From Actomonas aquatica (GTDB taxonomy: Bacteria > Verrucomicrobiota > Verrucomicrobiia > Opitutales > Opitutaceae): DNA of 64,000 bases. The position numbers were made by a program, and so were the translations under genes. Below are positions 52,040 through 60,515 of the stretch, piece by piece. Location: the NCBI RefSeq assembly GCF_019679435.2, contig NZ_CP139781.1, positions 1,922,001 through 1,986,000 on the forward strand, given 5' to 3'. Within the stretch, counting starts at the first letter, position 1. The number at the start of each line of letters is the position of its first letter. The notes below the pieces were generated by a model. It saw nothing but the letters and a program-made list of their open reading frames with translations. It did no database searches and was not told the DNA's origin.

Positions 52040-53103
52040 GCGCGCCCGGTGCAACCTTGTTCGTCGTGGGGGCCAATCACCACACGACGCCGCTGGAGTG
52101 GCGGGAAAAACTGGCCCTCGGCCCGGAGAAGCTGCCTGCCTTCGCCGCCGAACTGCGCGCCCAGCCCGACCTGCCGGAGTTCGCTGTGCTCAATACCTGC
52201 AACCGCATCGAGTTCTACGGCGTGGCCGAATCCCCTGCCGCCATCGAAGCGCTCGCCGCCCGCTTCTGCGCCGCCCAAGGTATCGCGCCGTCCGAGTTCG
52301 CCACTATTCGCGCGCTTGCCACCGGCCCCGACGCCATCCGTCACCTCGTCAAAGTCTCCTCCGGACTCGATTCCCAACTGCTGGGCGAAAACGAGATCTT
52401 CGGGCAGGTGAAGGACGCCTACGCCGCCGCCCAAAGTGCGCAGACCACTGGCCCGGTGCTCAACCGCATGTTCCAAAAAGCCTTCCAGGCGGCCAAATAC
52501 GTGCGCACCCACACCGCCATCAACGAGGGCCAGGTGAGCACCGCCAATGTCGCCGTCGAACTCGCCCGCACCATCTTTGGTGAACTCGACGACGCCCGCG
52601 TGCTCGCCATCGGCGCCGGCGAAATCGGCGAGCAGACCACCAAGGCTTTCCAAAGCCGCGGCGCCCGCCACGTCACTGTCGCCAGCCGCACCCTGGAGCG
52701 CGCCATGGAGCTGGCCACCCGCCTCGGCGCCGCCGCCCTGCCCTACGAACAGATCGAGGCCAACCTCGCCGACTTTGACATCGTTTGCTGCGCCACCGCC
52801 GCACCCGGCGCCATTCTTACCGCCGCGACCATCCAGGCCGCCATGCGTCGCCGCCGCGCAGAGCCTCTTTTCCTCATCGATCTCGCCCTGCCGCGCGACG
52901 TCGATCCGACCGCCGCCGACCTCGAAGGCGTCTACCTCTACAACCTCGACGACCTCGCCAAGATCGCCGAAGAGAACCGCCTCGCCCGCGTAGCCGAGGT
53001 CGAACGCGCCGAGTCCATCATCGCCGAAAAAACCGCTCACCTTTGGCAGGCCCTGCGCCCGCAGGTGCCGGGGGGGAGCCCGCCCGTCCCGACCGATTCC
53101 TAG
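52036..53103 (+). CDS. hemA: Glutamyl-tRNA reductase
   Basis: NADPH-dependent first step of C5 tetrapyrrole synthesis. 355 aa from a GTG that overlaps the upstream stop. ANHHTTPLEWREKL, the catalytic Cys55 in VLNTCNRIEFYG, LLGENEIFGQVKDAY and the NADPH loop VLAIGAGEIGEQT are intact. It is about 60 residues shorter than typical GluTR: it ends just after KTAHLWQALRP, where the C-terminal dimerisation domain normally begins. No frameshift explains this; the stop overlaps the convergent kinase stop within CTAG. Translationally coupled to the HemX-like gene. Confidence 0.94.
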   Translation: MSAPGATLFVVGANHHTTPLEWREKLALGPEKLPAFAAELRAQPDLPEFAVLNTCNRIEFYGVAESPAAIEALAARFCAAQGIAPSEFATIRALATGPDAIRHLVKVSSGLDSQLLGENEIFGQVKDAYAAAQSAQTTGPVLNRMFQKAFQAAKYVRTHTAINEGQVSTANVAVELARTIFGELDDARVLAIGAGEIGEQTTKAFQSRGARHVTVASRTLERAMELATRLGAAALPYEQIEANLADFDIVCCATAAPGAILTAATIQAAMRRRRAEPLFLIDLALPRDVDPTAADLEGVYLYNLDDLAKIAEENRLARVAEVERAESIIAEKTAHLWQALRPQVPGGSPPVPTDS

Positions 53104-55592
53104 ACGCGCTCACGCGCCGTGCCGGTTCGCGCCCGCTCCATCACGGCAGCCAGATCGCCCAACTTGAGCGGCTTGCTCACATAGTCGTTCATCCCGGCCG
53201 AGAGGCAACGTTCCCGATCGCCCGCCATCGCATTGGCGGTCACCGCGATGACCCAAGGCTGGCGCTCCGCCGGCAATTCCTCTCGCACACGCTGAGTCGC
53301 CTCAAAGCCATCCAGCCCCGGCATCTGCACATCCATCAACACCACGTCATGGTGCTTGGCCTGCAGCCGACTGACAACCTCCGCGCCATCGTTCACACAC
53401 GAGCAAGCGTAGCCCAGGGAAGAGAGCATCAGCGAGACCAGCTCTTGGTTGACCAAGTTATCCTCGGCCACGAGCACGTGAATCTGCCCGGGCGCTTTGG
53501 CCGCCGCCGAGTCGCTCGCCGGGGCCTTGACTGCGCTCGACACGGGTTTGGCCGGCTCGACCTTGGTTGTTGGTCGTGCCAGCAACTCCGCCCACGCACG
53601 CAACGTCGCTCCCTGACACAGGGGCTTCTTGATGACCAACTGGGCCAGTCGACGATGCGCCGGTTGCAGACGAAAGGTCTTGGGGGCCAGCACGGCGACC
53701 GCGGGAGCCTGGTCGCGCCAGATGCGATGTAGTTGCTCGAGCACTTTCGTCCCCTCGCTCCCCGCCAAATCATGGTCCACCATCGCGAGATCGAAGCGCT
53801 GGCCGGTCGACATCGCCTCCAAGGCGTCATCCCGCTCCGCGCACAAGGTGACCCGCATGCCCGCACGCTCCGCCAACTCGCCCAGCAGGCGTCGGCTGGA
53901 GGCGTTGTCATCCACCACCAGTAGGGAGCGCCCCCGCAAGCTCGACGGCAGCGGTTCCGGCGCACGCCCGGCCCCCGCCTGCATCCGCAGGGAAAACCCA
54001 AACAGCGTGCCCTCGCCCGGCGCACTCTCCCACCACATCGAGCCGCCCATCAACTCCACCAAGCGTTTGCAGATCGGCAAACCCAGCCCGGTGCCGCCGT
54101 AGCGCCGAGTGGTCGAAGCATCGTCCTGCGTAAAGGCGTCAAAGAGGCGCGGAATCTTGCGCGGCTCGATGCCGATGCCGGTGTCGCTGACTTCAAAACG
54201 CACCTCATTGCGCCCGCTCGGCAGGGCCCTCCGCGTGACCTTGAGCATCACCTCGCCTCGTTCGGTAAACTTCACCGCATTGCCGAGCAGGTTGACCAAG
54301 ACCTGCCGCAGGCGCAGCGCGTCCCCGACCAGTCGCTTCGGCACATCGGGGGCCAGATCGAGCAGCAGTTCCAATTTCTTCTCCGCCGCCCGCAAGGCCA
54401 GTAACTCGATCGATTCCTCCACGCAGGTCACCAGATCAAAGGCAGTGCGCTCCACCTCCAGATGCCCCGACTCGATTTTGGAGAAGTCCAGGATGTCGTT
54501 GATGATCGAAACGAGGTCGCTGCCGCTGTTGGCGATGGTGCGCACAAACTCCTCCTGCCGCGGCGTCAGGTCGCTCTCCATCAACACCGAAGCCATGCCG
54601 ATCACACCGTTCATGGGCGTGCGGATCTCGTGACTCATCATGGCGAGGAACTGGCTCTTGGCGCGGTTGGCTTCCTCGGCCAGTTCCTTGGCCGCCTCCA
54701 GATCGGCGGTGCGCGACTTCAGCGCCGTGATATCCACCAGCGTGACCACCTCCTGCCACGCCGCCGACTGCGCCTCGACGTATCGACGCCGTGAATACTC
54801 CACCCACACGACCTTGCCGTCCGGCTGCAGCAGGCGCCGCTCCAATTCGTAGTGGTTGATCTCGCCCGCGGTGAGCCGCTCGTCGAGGACCTCCACCTCC
54901 GCCCGCTCCTCCGGCAGCATCACCTCCAGCAGAGCGCCCGGGCGGCGCGCCCGCTCGGCCCGCAGCCCCGTGATCCGCTGGTAGGCCGGATTGACGATCT
55001 GGGCATTCAGGTTGTCGTGACGCACCCACGACATGCCCACCGGCGAGGACTCAAAGACAAACCGCAACTGCGCCTCCTGCTGGGCCAGTTGCAGGGCCGT
55101 GCGTTTGCGTTCGGTGATGTCGCTCTCGATCGCCATGTAGCCGGTGAACTGATCCTCCCGGTCAAAGAGCGGCTGCGCTTCGATGAACACCCAGTAAGCG
55201 TGGCCGTCCCGGTGGTAGTTGATCATCTCGATCGTGAACGGCTGTCGTTGGCGTTGCGCCTCGTGCATGATCTGAATCGCGCGGGCTTCGCTTTCCGGCC
55301 CCTGCAAAAAGGTGCCCGGTCGTCGCCCCATCACCTCTTCAATCCGCCAGCCGGTGAGACGCGTGAAGCCTTCGTTGCACCATTCCAGTTCCCCCTGCGA
55401 GTTGGTGATCACGACTGCGTTGTGGATGTTCTTCGCTACGATGGTCAGGCGGCGGGTTTGCTCGGTCGCCAGCGCCAGATCCGCCTGCGCCCGCTGGGCT
55501 TCATCCTCCGCCCGCCGCTGCCTGCCGCTCAACTGCGCGCTCAGCCAGACGGCCAGGACGCCGAGCACCAGCCCCCCGCGAGTGAAACCCAA
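53100..55592 (-). CDS. Hybrid sensor histidine kinase, kinase/receiver part
   Basis: 830 aa as an open frame, apparently from a TTG inside a membrane helix, so probably the 3' part of a larger gene. Order: half helix; PAS with ITNSQGELEWCNEGFTRLTG (about 50-160); PAS/PAC (about 170-290); HisKA with FLAMMSHEIRTPMNGVIGMA; HATPase_c with LGNAVKF, DTGIG and GGTGLGL; a first, weak receiver domain (LLVVDDNASSRRLL, DLAMVDHDLAG); a canonical receiver (VLVAEDNLVNQELV, VVLMDVQMPGLDG, AVTANAM, SKPLK). It should phosphorelay His to Asp, with the output unknown. The CHASE-containing 5' part is in the next frame (55541-56539). Confidence 0.9.
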   Translation of the reverse strand: MGFTRGGLVLGVLAVWLSAQLSGRQRRAEDEAQRAQADLALATEQTRRLTIVAKNIHNAVVITNSQGELEWCNEGFTRLTGWRIEEVMGRRPGTFLQGPESEARAIQIMHEAQRQRQPFTIEMINYHRDGHAYWVFIEAQPLFDREDQFTGYMAIESDITERKRTALQLAQQEAQLRFVFESSPVGMSWVRHDNLNAQIVNPAYQRITGLRAERARRPGALLEVMLPEERAEVEVLDERLTAGEINHYELERRLLQPDGKVVWVEYSRRRYVEAQSAAWQEVVTLVDITALKSRTADLEAAKELAEEANRAKSQFLAMMSHEIRTPMNGVIGMASVLMESDLTPRQEEFVRTIANSGSDLVSIINDILDFSKIESGHLEVERTAFDLVTCVEESIELLALRAAEKKLELLLDLAPDVPKRLVGDALRLRQVLVNLLGNAVKFTERGEVMLKVTRRALPSGRNEVRFEVSDTGIGIEPRKIPRLFDAFTQDDASTTRRYGGTGLGLPICKRLVELMGGSMWWESAPGEGTLFGFSLRMQAGAGRAPEPLPSSLRGRSLLVVDDNASSRRLLGELAERAGMRVTLCAERDDALEAMSTGQRFDLAMVDHDLAGSEGTKVLEQLHRIWRDQAPAVAVLAPKTFRLQPAHRRLAQLVIKKPLCQGATLRAWAELLARPTTKVEPAKPVSSAVKAPASDSAAAKAPGQIHVLVAEDNLVNQELVSLMLSSLGYACSCVNDGAEVVSRLQAKHHDVVLMDVQMPGLDGFEATQRVREELPAERQPWVIAVTANAMAGDRERCLSAGMNDYVSKPLKLGDLAAVMERARTGTARERV

Positions 55593-56539
55593 GCCAGCGA
55601 TTGCGCGGTCAGATCACGCAGAACGGGCTTCGATTCGGTAACCAAAACCCACGGTTGGCCAAACACACTCACGCGCGTGATGCGGCTGAACCGAGGCGGC
55701 GGTCCCGCCTCCCCCTCCCCATTGCCGCGCCACAGTAGACGACCACCGGCCAGCGTCTCGCCCTCCAGGATACTGAAATTGATCTCCTCCTTCACCCGCT
55801 CCTGCAAGGGGTTGACCAGCGTATCGACGCGCACCGCCGCATAAACCCAACCCTGCAACGCTTCCTCCCGCTGCACCATGGTGGCGACCGCCGCGTCCCG
55901 GTGATAAACCGGATAAAACAACAAAAACCCCGGCGTGGTGCCCTCGCCCACCAGCACCTTGATCCGGCGCGACATCGACACGCGGTTCTCGCGCATGGCG
56001 ATTTCCGCGGCCTCCCGCCGACTCGTGCCGTCGGCGATGTCGATACCAAGAGCCCCGCCGTTGATCTCCCGGGGTTCGATGAAACTCACCAAATAGAGTT
56101 GGGGGTGACTGCCGTTGAGCGCGGCCTTGTAATCCGGTTCGCCGCGCGCCCGCACCCAAGCCTCATGTGCCGCCACGTCGGCCCGATTGACCCGCGCCAC
56201 GTAACCCAGGCCGACCAGACCGTCGTCGGTCCCCAGCGCCACCCGGTCCAGAAAGTTCACCCATGTCTGCCGACTCATCGTTTCCTGCGACGCGGCCGCA
56301 ACACTGGCCGCGCGCAACGCCTGGGCCGTCGAGGCCAAACGGGTGTTAAAACCGGCCGACACCTGATCGGTCAGCGCCTCAAACCGCGCCTCGTCGGCCC
56401 GTTGAGCTCCGTGCAGCAACAGCGCAAACAGGATCGAGACCGCGCCCAGTGCCAACGCCCCCACCGCCGGGGGCAAGGGTCCGTAACGCAGGAGCCCCCG
56501 GCCCCGCTCGCCTCCGCGGAAAATCTCCAACTGCTTCAT
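55541..56539 (-). CDS. CHASE-domain N-terminal part of the same histidine kinase
   Basis: 332 aa from the ATG at 56539 (MKQLEIFRGGERGRGLLRYG); a start at 56620 is also possible. One membrane helix (PAVGALALGAVSILFALLLH), then an extracytoplasmic CHASE domain (LVGLGYVARV, YLVSFIEPREINGGALGIDI, FLLFYPVYHRD), reaching VLVTESKPVLRDLTAQSLAW. It then runs into a G6 stretch and stops 13 codons later. With one more G, the frame passes into the kinase ORF and forms a normal second membrane helix. Alone it would be a truncated receptor. Confidence 0.8.
   Translation of the reverse strand: MKQLEIFRGGERGRGLLRYGPLPPAVGALALGAVSILFALLLHGAQRADEARFEALTDQVSAGFNTRLASTAQALRAASVAAASQETMSRQTWVNFLDRVALGTDDGLVGLGYVARVNRADVAAHEAWVRARGEPDYKAALNGSHPQLYLVSFIEPREINGGALGIDIADGTSRREAAEIAMRENRVSMSRRIKVLVGEGTTPGFLLFYPVYHRDAAVATMVQREEALQGWVYAAVRVDTLVNPLQERVKEEINFSILEGETLAGGRLLWRGNGEGEAGPPPRFSRITRVSVFGQPWVLVTESKPVLRDLTAQSLAWVSLAGGWCSASWPSG
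55572..55577 (-). other. Frameshift at a G6 run in the histidine kinase gene
   Basis: Coding strand CTC GCG GGG GGC TGG. The frames of the CHASE and kinase ORFs differ by -1 here. A G7 run would read SLAGGLVLGVLAVWLSAQL, a proper membrane helix. Sequencing error, slippage-based on/off switching and real decay cannot be told apart from one sequence. Confidence 0.8.
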
Positions 56540-56751
56540 CGGCGACGCGACACGCCCGGATGCGCCCGAGCAAACAGGTCCCGCTCGTCGCCCGGACAGC
56601 GCGGTGGGAGGGGAAACCATCGGTTGAAACGGAGGAGAGTAGCCATCGAAGCAAACGGGCCGTTCAGCTCACGGAGATCCCACCCCGAGTGCAACTGCTT
56701 TGGTGCCAACGGTGGTGAGTCCATCCAGCGCGTCCGGGGCGCGTCCGGGGG

Positions 56752-58971
56752 TCAGGCCGCCGCAGCGGAGGCGTTCCCTGGACTGGGCATCGGCACGGGG
56801 ATGTGCGCGCCCGCCGGAGCCGGCACCAGACCCGAGTTTTCGATCTCGGTGGCCGGCGGGATTTCCTGGAAGGCAATAACCGCCAAACGCGGGAAGCTGG
56901 GCTCGAGGAAACGTTGCAGGGCCAGCCGAATCTCCGCGCCCACCACCAGCACGGGCGGCTCGCCCAACTGCGTCGCCGCCGCCACGCGCTCGGCCAGGTG
57001 ATTGACGATGTGGTGCGCCGTGGTCGGGTCGAGCAGCAGCACCGTCTCGCCGCCACCGCGATGCACTTTGGACGCCAAGATTTGCTCCAGCCGCGGATCC
57101 AGCGTGGTCGCCTTCAAGGTGCCCGGCATGGTTTCGTAAGCCGGGACAAAATACAGGCCGAGGGACCGGCGCACGCGCTCGCTCAAATCGTCCGGGTTCT
57201 TGGTCAATGGCGCGTAGTCGCCGATGCCTTCGAGGATGAGCGGCAGGTTGGTGATCGAGATGCTTTCGCGCAGCAGGTTCTGCAACACGCGTTGAATGAT
57301 GCCGAGGTTGACCAGATCCGGCAGCAGCTCGGATACGAGCGCCGGGTGCGAGGTCTTCACGTGGTCGATGAGCTGCTGCACGTCCTGGCGACCGAGGAGG
57401 AGGTGGCCGACATTGCGCAGGGTTTCGGAAAGGTGGGTGATCATCACCGCCGAGGGTTCGACGATGGTGAAGTTGCCGAGCTCGGCGTTGCGCTTTTCGG
57501 GTTCGTCGACCCACACCGCGTCGATGCCAAAGACCGGCTCCTTGGTCGGCACGCCGCGCAGCGAAACGGAGCTGCCGGAGACATTCATGGCCAGCCAGCG
57601 GCCCGGCATCACACTGCCCTTGGCCACGGCGCGGCCACGCAGCAGGAAGCGGTATTCATTGGCCTCGAGCTCGATGTTGTCGCGCACGCTGATCGGCGGC
57701 ACCAACAGACCGCGCTCACGAGCAATGGTCTTGCGCACGCCGGTGATGCGGCCGAGCAACTCGCCGCCCTTGGCCGTCTCGACCAGCGGCAGGAGCCCGT
57801 AGCCGATCTCGATGGCAAACACGTCCTGAGTGAGGCAGCTCTTCAACTCCTCGGCCGGGGTGCGCTCGGTCTTGGCTCCCACATTCGCCGCGCCTGCGCC
57901 GCCCTGACCGGCGTCGCCCTCGCCGCCACCCGCCGCTTGGGCCGGTTTGGCGGGGGCATCGTCCTCGTCGTCGGCCACCGGATGCTTCTCCAGCATGGTG
58001 CCCACGTAGAACGCCATGCCGCCGAGCAGGGCAAAGGGGATGATCGGCATGCCCGGCATGAGACCGAAGGAACCGAGCATCGCGCCAGCGATCTTCATCG
58101 CCCGCGGATACCGCACAAACTGCTGACCGATCTGACTACCGAGGTTGCCCGACTTCGACGACGCCCGCGTCACGAGGATACCGGCCGCCACCGAGATCAC
58201 CAGGGCCGGGATCTGGGACACAAGGCCGTCACCGATGGACAGCAGGGTAAACTTCTGCGCGCTCTCCGCCAGCGACAGGTCCATCTGCAGCGCACCGATG
58301 GCGAAGCCGCCGATGATGTTGACCAGCGTAATGAGAATACCAGCGATGGCGTCACCGCGCACAAACTTGGACGCACCGTCCATCGCACCGTAGAAGTCGG
58401 CCTCCTTCTGCACCTTCACACGGCGGCGGGTGGCGGTGGTCTCGTCGATGATGCCGGCGTTGAGTTCGGCATCGATGGCCATCTGCTTACCGGGCAAGGC
58501 GTCCAAGGTGAAACGCGCACTCACCTCGGCGATACGACCGGCACCCTTGGTGATCACCATGAAGTTGATCACGATGAGAATGAGGAAGACGACGAAACCG
58601 ACGATGTAGTTGCCCTGAATGACGAAGTTGCCGAACGAATCGATCACGTTGCCGGCCTCGCCCTTGGTGAGGATGAGGCGCGTCGACAACACATTGAGCG
58701 CGAGGCGGAAGAGCGTGAGCGCCAGCAGGATGGTCGGGAAACCGCTGAACTCGGGCGGGTCCTTCACGTAGATCACCACGAGGAGCACCATCATCGCGCT
58801 GCCGATGTTCATCGCCAGCAGGGTGTCGAGCATCACCGCCGGCATCGGCAGGATGAGCATCAACACGGTGGCGAACAACACGCCCGCGAAGAGCAAGTCG
58901 GCGCGATGCAGCAGGGCTTCGGCAAAGGATCGCTGAGGAGCGGCGGAACTGGCGGCGGTGGATGCGGACAT
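56752..58971 (-). CDS. flhA: Flagellar biosynthesis protein FlhA
   Basis: Export-gate component of the flagellar type III secretion system. 739 aa. N-terminal eight-helix region (VLMLILPMPAVMLDTLLAMN; ALNVLSTRLILTKGEAGNVI), the FHIPEP signature RFTLDALPGKQMAIDAELNA, then a Gly/Ala-rich linker (about residues 335-370, longer than usual) and the cytoplasmic FlhA-C domain ending in TEIENSGLVPAP. The Ala-rich last residues are unremarkable. Co-directional with flhB, 98 bases apart. Confidence 0.97.
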   Translation of the reverse strand: MSASTAASSAAPQRSFAEALLHRADLLFAGVLFATVLMLILPMPAVMLDTLLAMNIGSAMMVLLVVIYVKDPPEFSGFPTILLALTLFRLALNVLSTRLILTKGEAGNVIDSFGNFVIQGNYIVGFVVFLILIVINFMVITKGAGRIAEVSARFTLDALPGKQMAIDAELNAGIIDETTATRRRVKVQKEADFYGAMDGASKFVRGDAIAGILITLVNIIGGFAIGALQMDLSLAESAQKFTLLSIGDGLVSQIPALVISVAAGILVTRASSKSGNLGSQIGQQFVRYPRAMKIAGAMLGSFGLMPGMPIIPFALLGGMAFYVGTMLEKHPVADDEDDAPAKPAQAAGGGEGDAGQGGAGAANVGAKTERTPAEELKSCLTQDVFAIEIGYGLLPLVETAKGGELLGRITGVRKTIARERGLLVPPISVRDNIELEANEYRFLLRGRAVAKGSVMPGRWLAMNVSGSSVSLRGVPTKEPVFGIDAVWVDEPEKRNAELGNFTIVEPSAVMITHLSETLRNVGHLLLGRQDVQQLIDHVKTSHPALVSELLPDLVNLGIIQRVLQNLLRESISITNLPLILEGIGDYAPLTKNPDDLSERVRRSLGLYFVPAYETMPGTLKATTLDPRLEQILASKVHRGGGETVLLLDPTTAHHIVNHLAERVAAATQLGEPPVLVVGAEIRLALQRFLEPSFPRLAVIAFQEIPPATEIENSGLVPAPAGAHIPVPMPSPGNASAAAA

Positions 58972-59069
58972 CGGTTAAATCAGGAAAGGAAAAGGTGTAA
59001 CAGGCTGACGGATACGGTGCTGACGGAGTCGGCGGCAAAAGTGACTTCTGACATCATACTTCCTACATC

Positions 59070-60194
59070 TTACTTCTTATCTGCTCCGTGCTGCGCCAGC
59101 AGCAGGCGGCGCGATTTGAGCTCGTGGAAGTAGTAGCGGTGGGTGCGGTAAACGTGGGCCAGGATGTTGGCCACGGCCTGGAAGAGTTCGGAGGGAATCG
59201 GTTGGCCCACCTGCCCGACTTTGAAGAGGAAGCGCGCGACCGGCTTGTTCTCGACCATCGGCACCCCGTTTTCTTTGGCGATGGCCTTGAGACGCTGCGC
59301 GAAACGGTTCTCGCCCTTCGCCAGGACGATCGGGGCGGAGTCGACGCCGCGCTCGTATTTGAGCGCGATCGCAAAGTGCGTCGGGTTGGTGATCACCACG
59401 TCGGCCGTCGGCACGGCTTCGACCATCTGGCGCTGCATGAGACGACGGGCCATGCGGCGCATCGCCATCTTGGATTCCGGGCTGCCCTCCTGCTGCTTGC
59501 TCTCATCTTTGATGTCCTGACGCGACATCTTCATGTCTTCGCCAGTCTTGAACTTCTCGTAAGCGTAGGAGAGCGCGGCGATGATGCTCATCGCGATGAT
59601 GAGACGTGCGAGGAAGGCCATCGACGAGCGGTGCATGAACTCCGCCAAATACCCGGCCTCGATTGGCGCGTTAAACATCGGGTCGGCCACCAGCGTGCGG
59701 GCGGCCATCGCCAAAATCAGCGCAATCGCGATCACCTTGAGAATATCCAACCCACCCTTTACCGCGGCCTGTTTGGAAAAGATCCGGCCGAAGCCCTTGA
59801 CCGGGTTGAACTTGTTCGGGTCGAACTCGAAGACCTTGGGGGTGAGGTTAAACCCGCTCTGAAATCCACCCACCAGCAACGCGGCCACCACCGCCGTGAC
59901 CATGATGGGCAGCAACACCGGCATCGCCGTGTTGGAGATCTCCATCAGGTGGGTCGGCGCGGAACGCAGGGTAACCTCGGCCGCGCCCAAATTGCTGAAG
60001 GTCCGCACCGCCATGCCCACCACCGTCTGCACCGACTTGGTGAGCGTGAGGCCCAATGCGCCGAGGGCGGCGATCAACAACACCACCGCCTGCAGGTCCT
60101 GTGACTTCGCAAACTGGCCCTTCGCGATCGCGTCTTCCAAACGCTTCGCGGTCGGTGCCTCCGTCTTTGAGTCTTTGTCCTGATCTTCGGCCAT
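59070..60194 (-). CDS. flhB: Flagellar biosynthesis protein FlhB
   Basis: Substrate-specificity switch of the flagellar export gate. 374 aa from the ATG at 60194 (MAEDQDKDSKTEAPTAKRL); the longer frame to 60254 lacks family similarity. Signature KTEAPTAKRLEDAIAKGQ, four membrane helices, and the autocleavage motif NPTH (residues 270-273) in DVVITNPTHFAIALKY. SKQQEGSPESKMAMRRMARR is the conserved region before it. First gene of the leftward flhB-flhA pair; fliP, fliQ and fliR must lie elsewhere. Confidence 0.96.
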   Translation of the reverse strand: MAEDQDKDSKTEAPTAKRLEDAIAKGQFAKSQDLQAVVLLIAALGALGLTLTKSVQTVVGMAVRTFSNLGAAEVTLRSAPTHLMEISNTAMPVLLPIMVTAVVAALLVGGFQSGFNLTPKVFEFDPNKFNPVKGFGRIFSKQAAVKGGLDILKVIAIALILAMAARTLVADPMFNAPIEAGYLAEFMHRSSMAFLARLIIAMSIIAALSYAYEKFKTGEDMKMSRQDIKDESKQQEGSPESKMAMRRMARRLMQRQMVEAVPTADVVITNPTHFAIALKYERGVDSAPIVLAKGENRFAQRLKAIAKENGVPMVENKPVARFLFKVGQVGQPIPSELFQAVANILAHVYRTHRYYFHELKSRRLLLAQHGADKK

Positions 60195-60515
60195 AGGTGT
60201 GCACCTGCGAGATGCAGGTGGCATGCCCGCCGCTCGGACCCTAACGTAGGGCACTAACCATCAGTGACTTGCCAAATTAACAAAGAATAAAACCGCCCCC
60301 GGTGGCCCTGCTAGCCCCGACTGAGCCCCCCCGGCAGGCAAGGTTTGCCGAGCCCGGCGGCAGCCCTAGCGAGGCACCGAGCTTCGCGCCCTTTCCGGGT
60401 TTAACTCCCCCCCGGGGTAGCAGCGGCCGTCTCGGCCGCTCACGCCTGCTGGATCGGCCCGCCCACCGCGCACGGCCGGGACGGCCGTGGCTACATCCAA
60501 ACCCGCTCCACCTCC
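60195..60515. other. Intergenic region upstream of flhB
   Basis: No gene. It contains a REPIN-like inverted pair (60417-60494) and short GC-rich words. The flhB promoter should lie in 60200-60290, an AT-richer stretch (AATTAACAAAGAATAAAAC), but no clear sigma-70 or sigma-28 box could be picked. Confidence 0.6.
60417..60494. repeat. REPIN-like inverted pair of GTAG hairpins
   Basis: GTAG (60417-60420) with stem AGCGGCCG/CGGCCGCT (60422-60429 and 60433-60440); then, inverted, CACGGCCG/CGGCCGTG (60471-60478 and 60482-60489) ending in CTAC (60491-60494). The two hairpins share CGGCCG and face each other across 30 bases: the textbook REP doublet. Confidence 0.8.
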
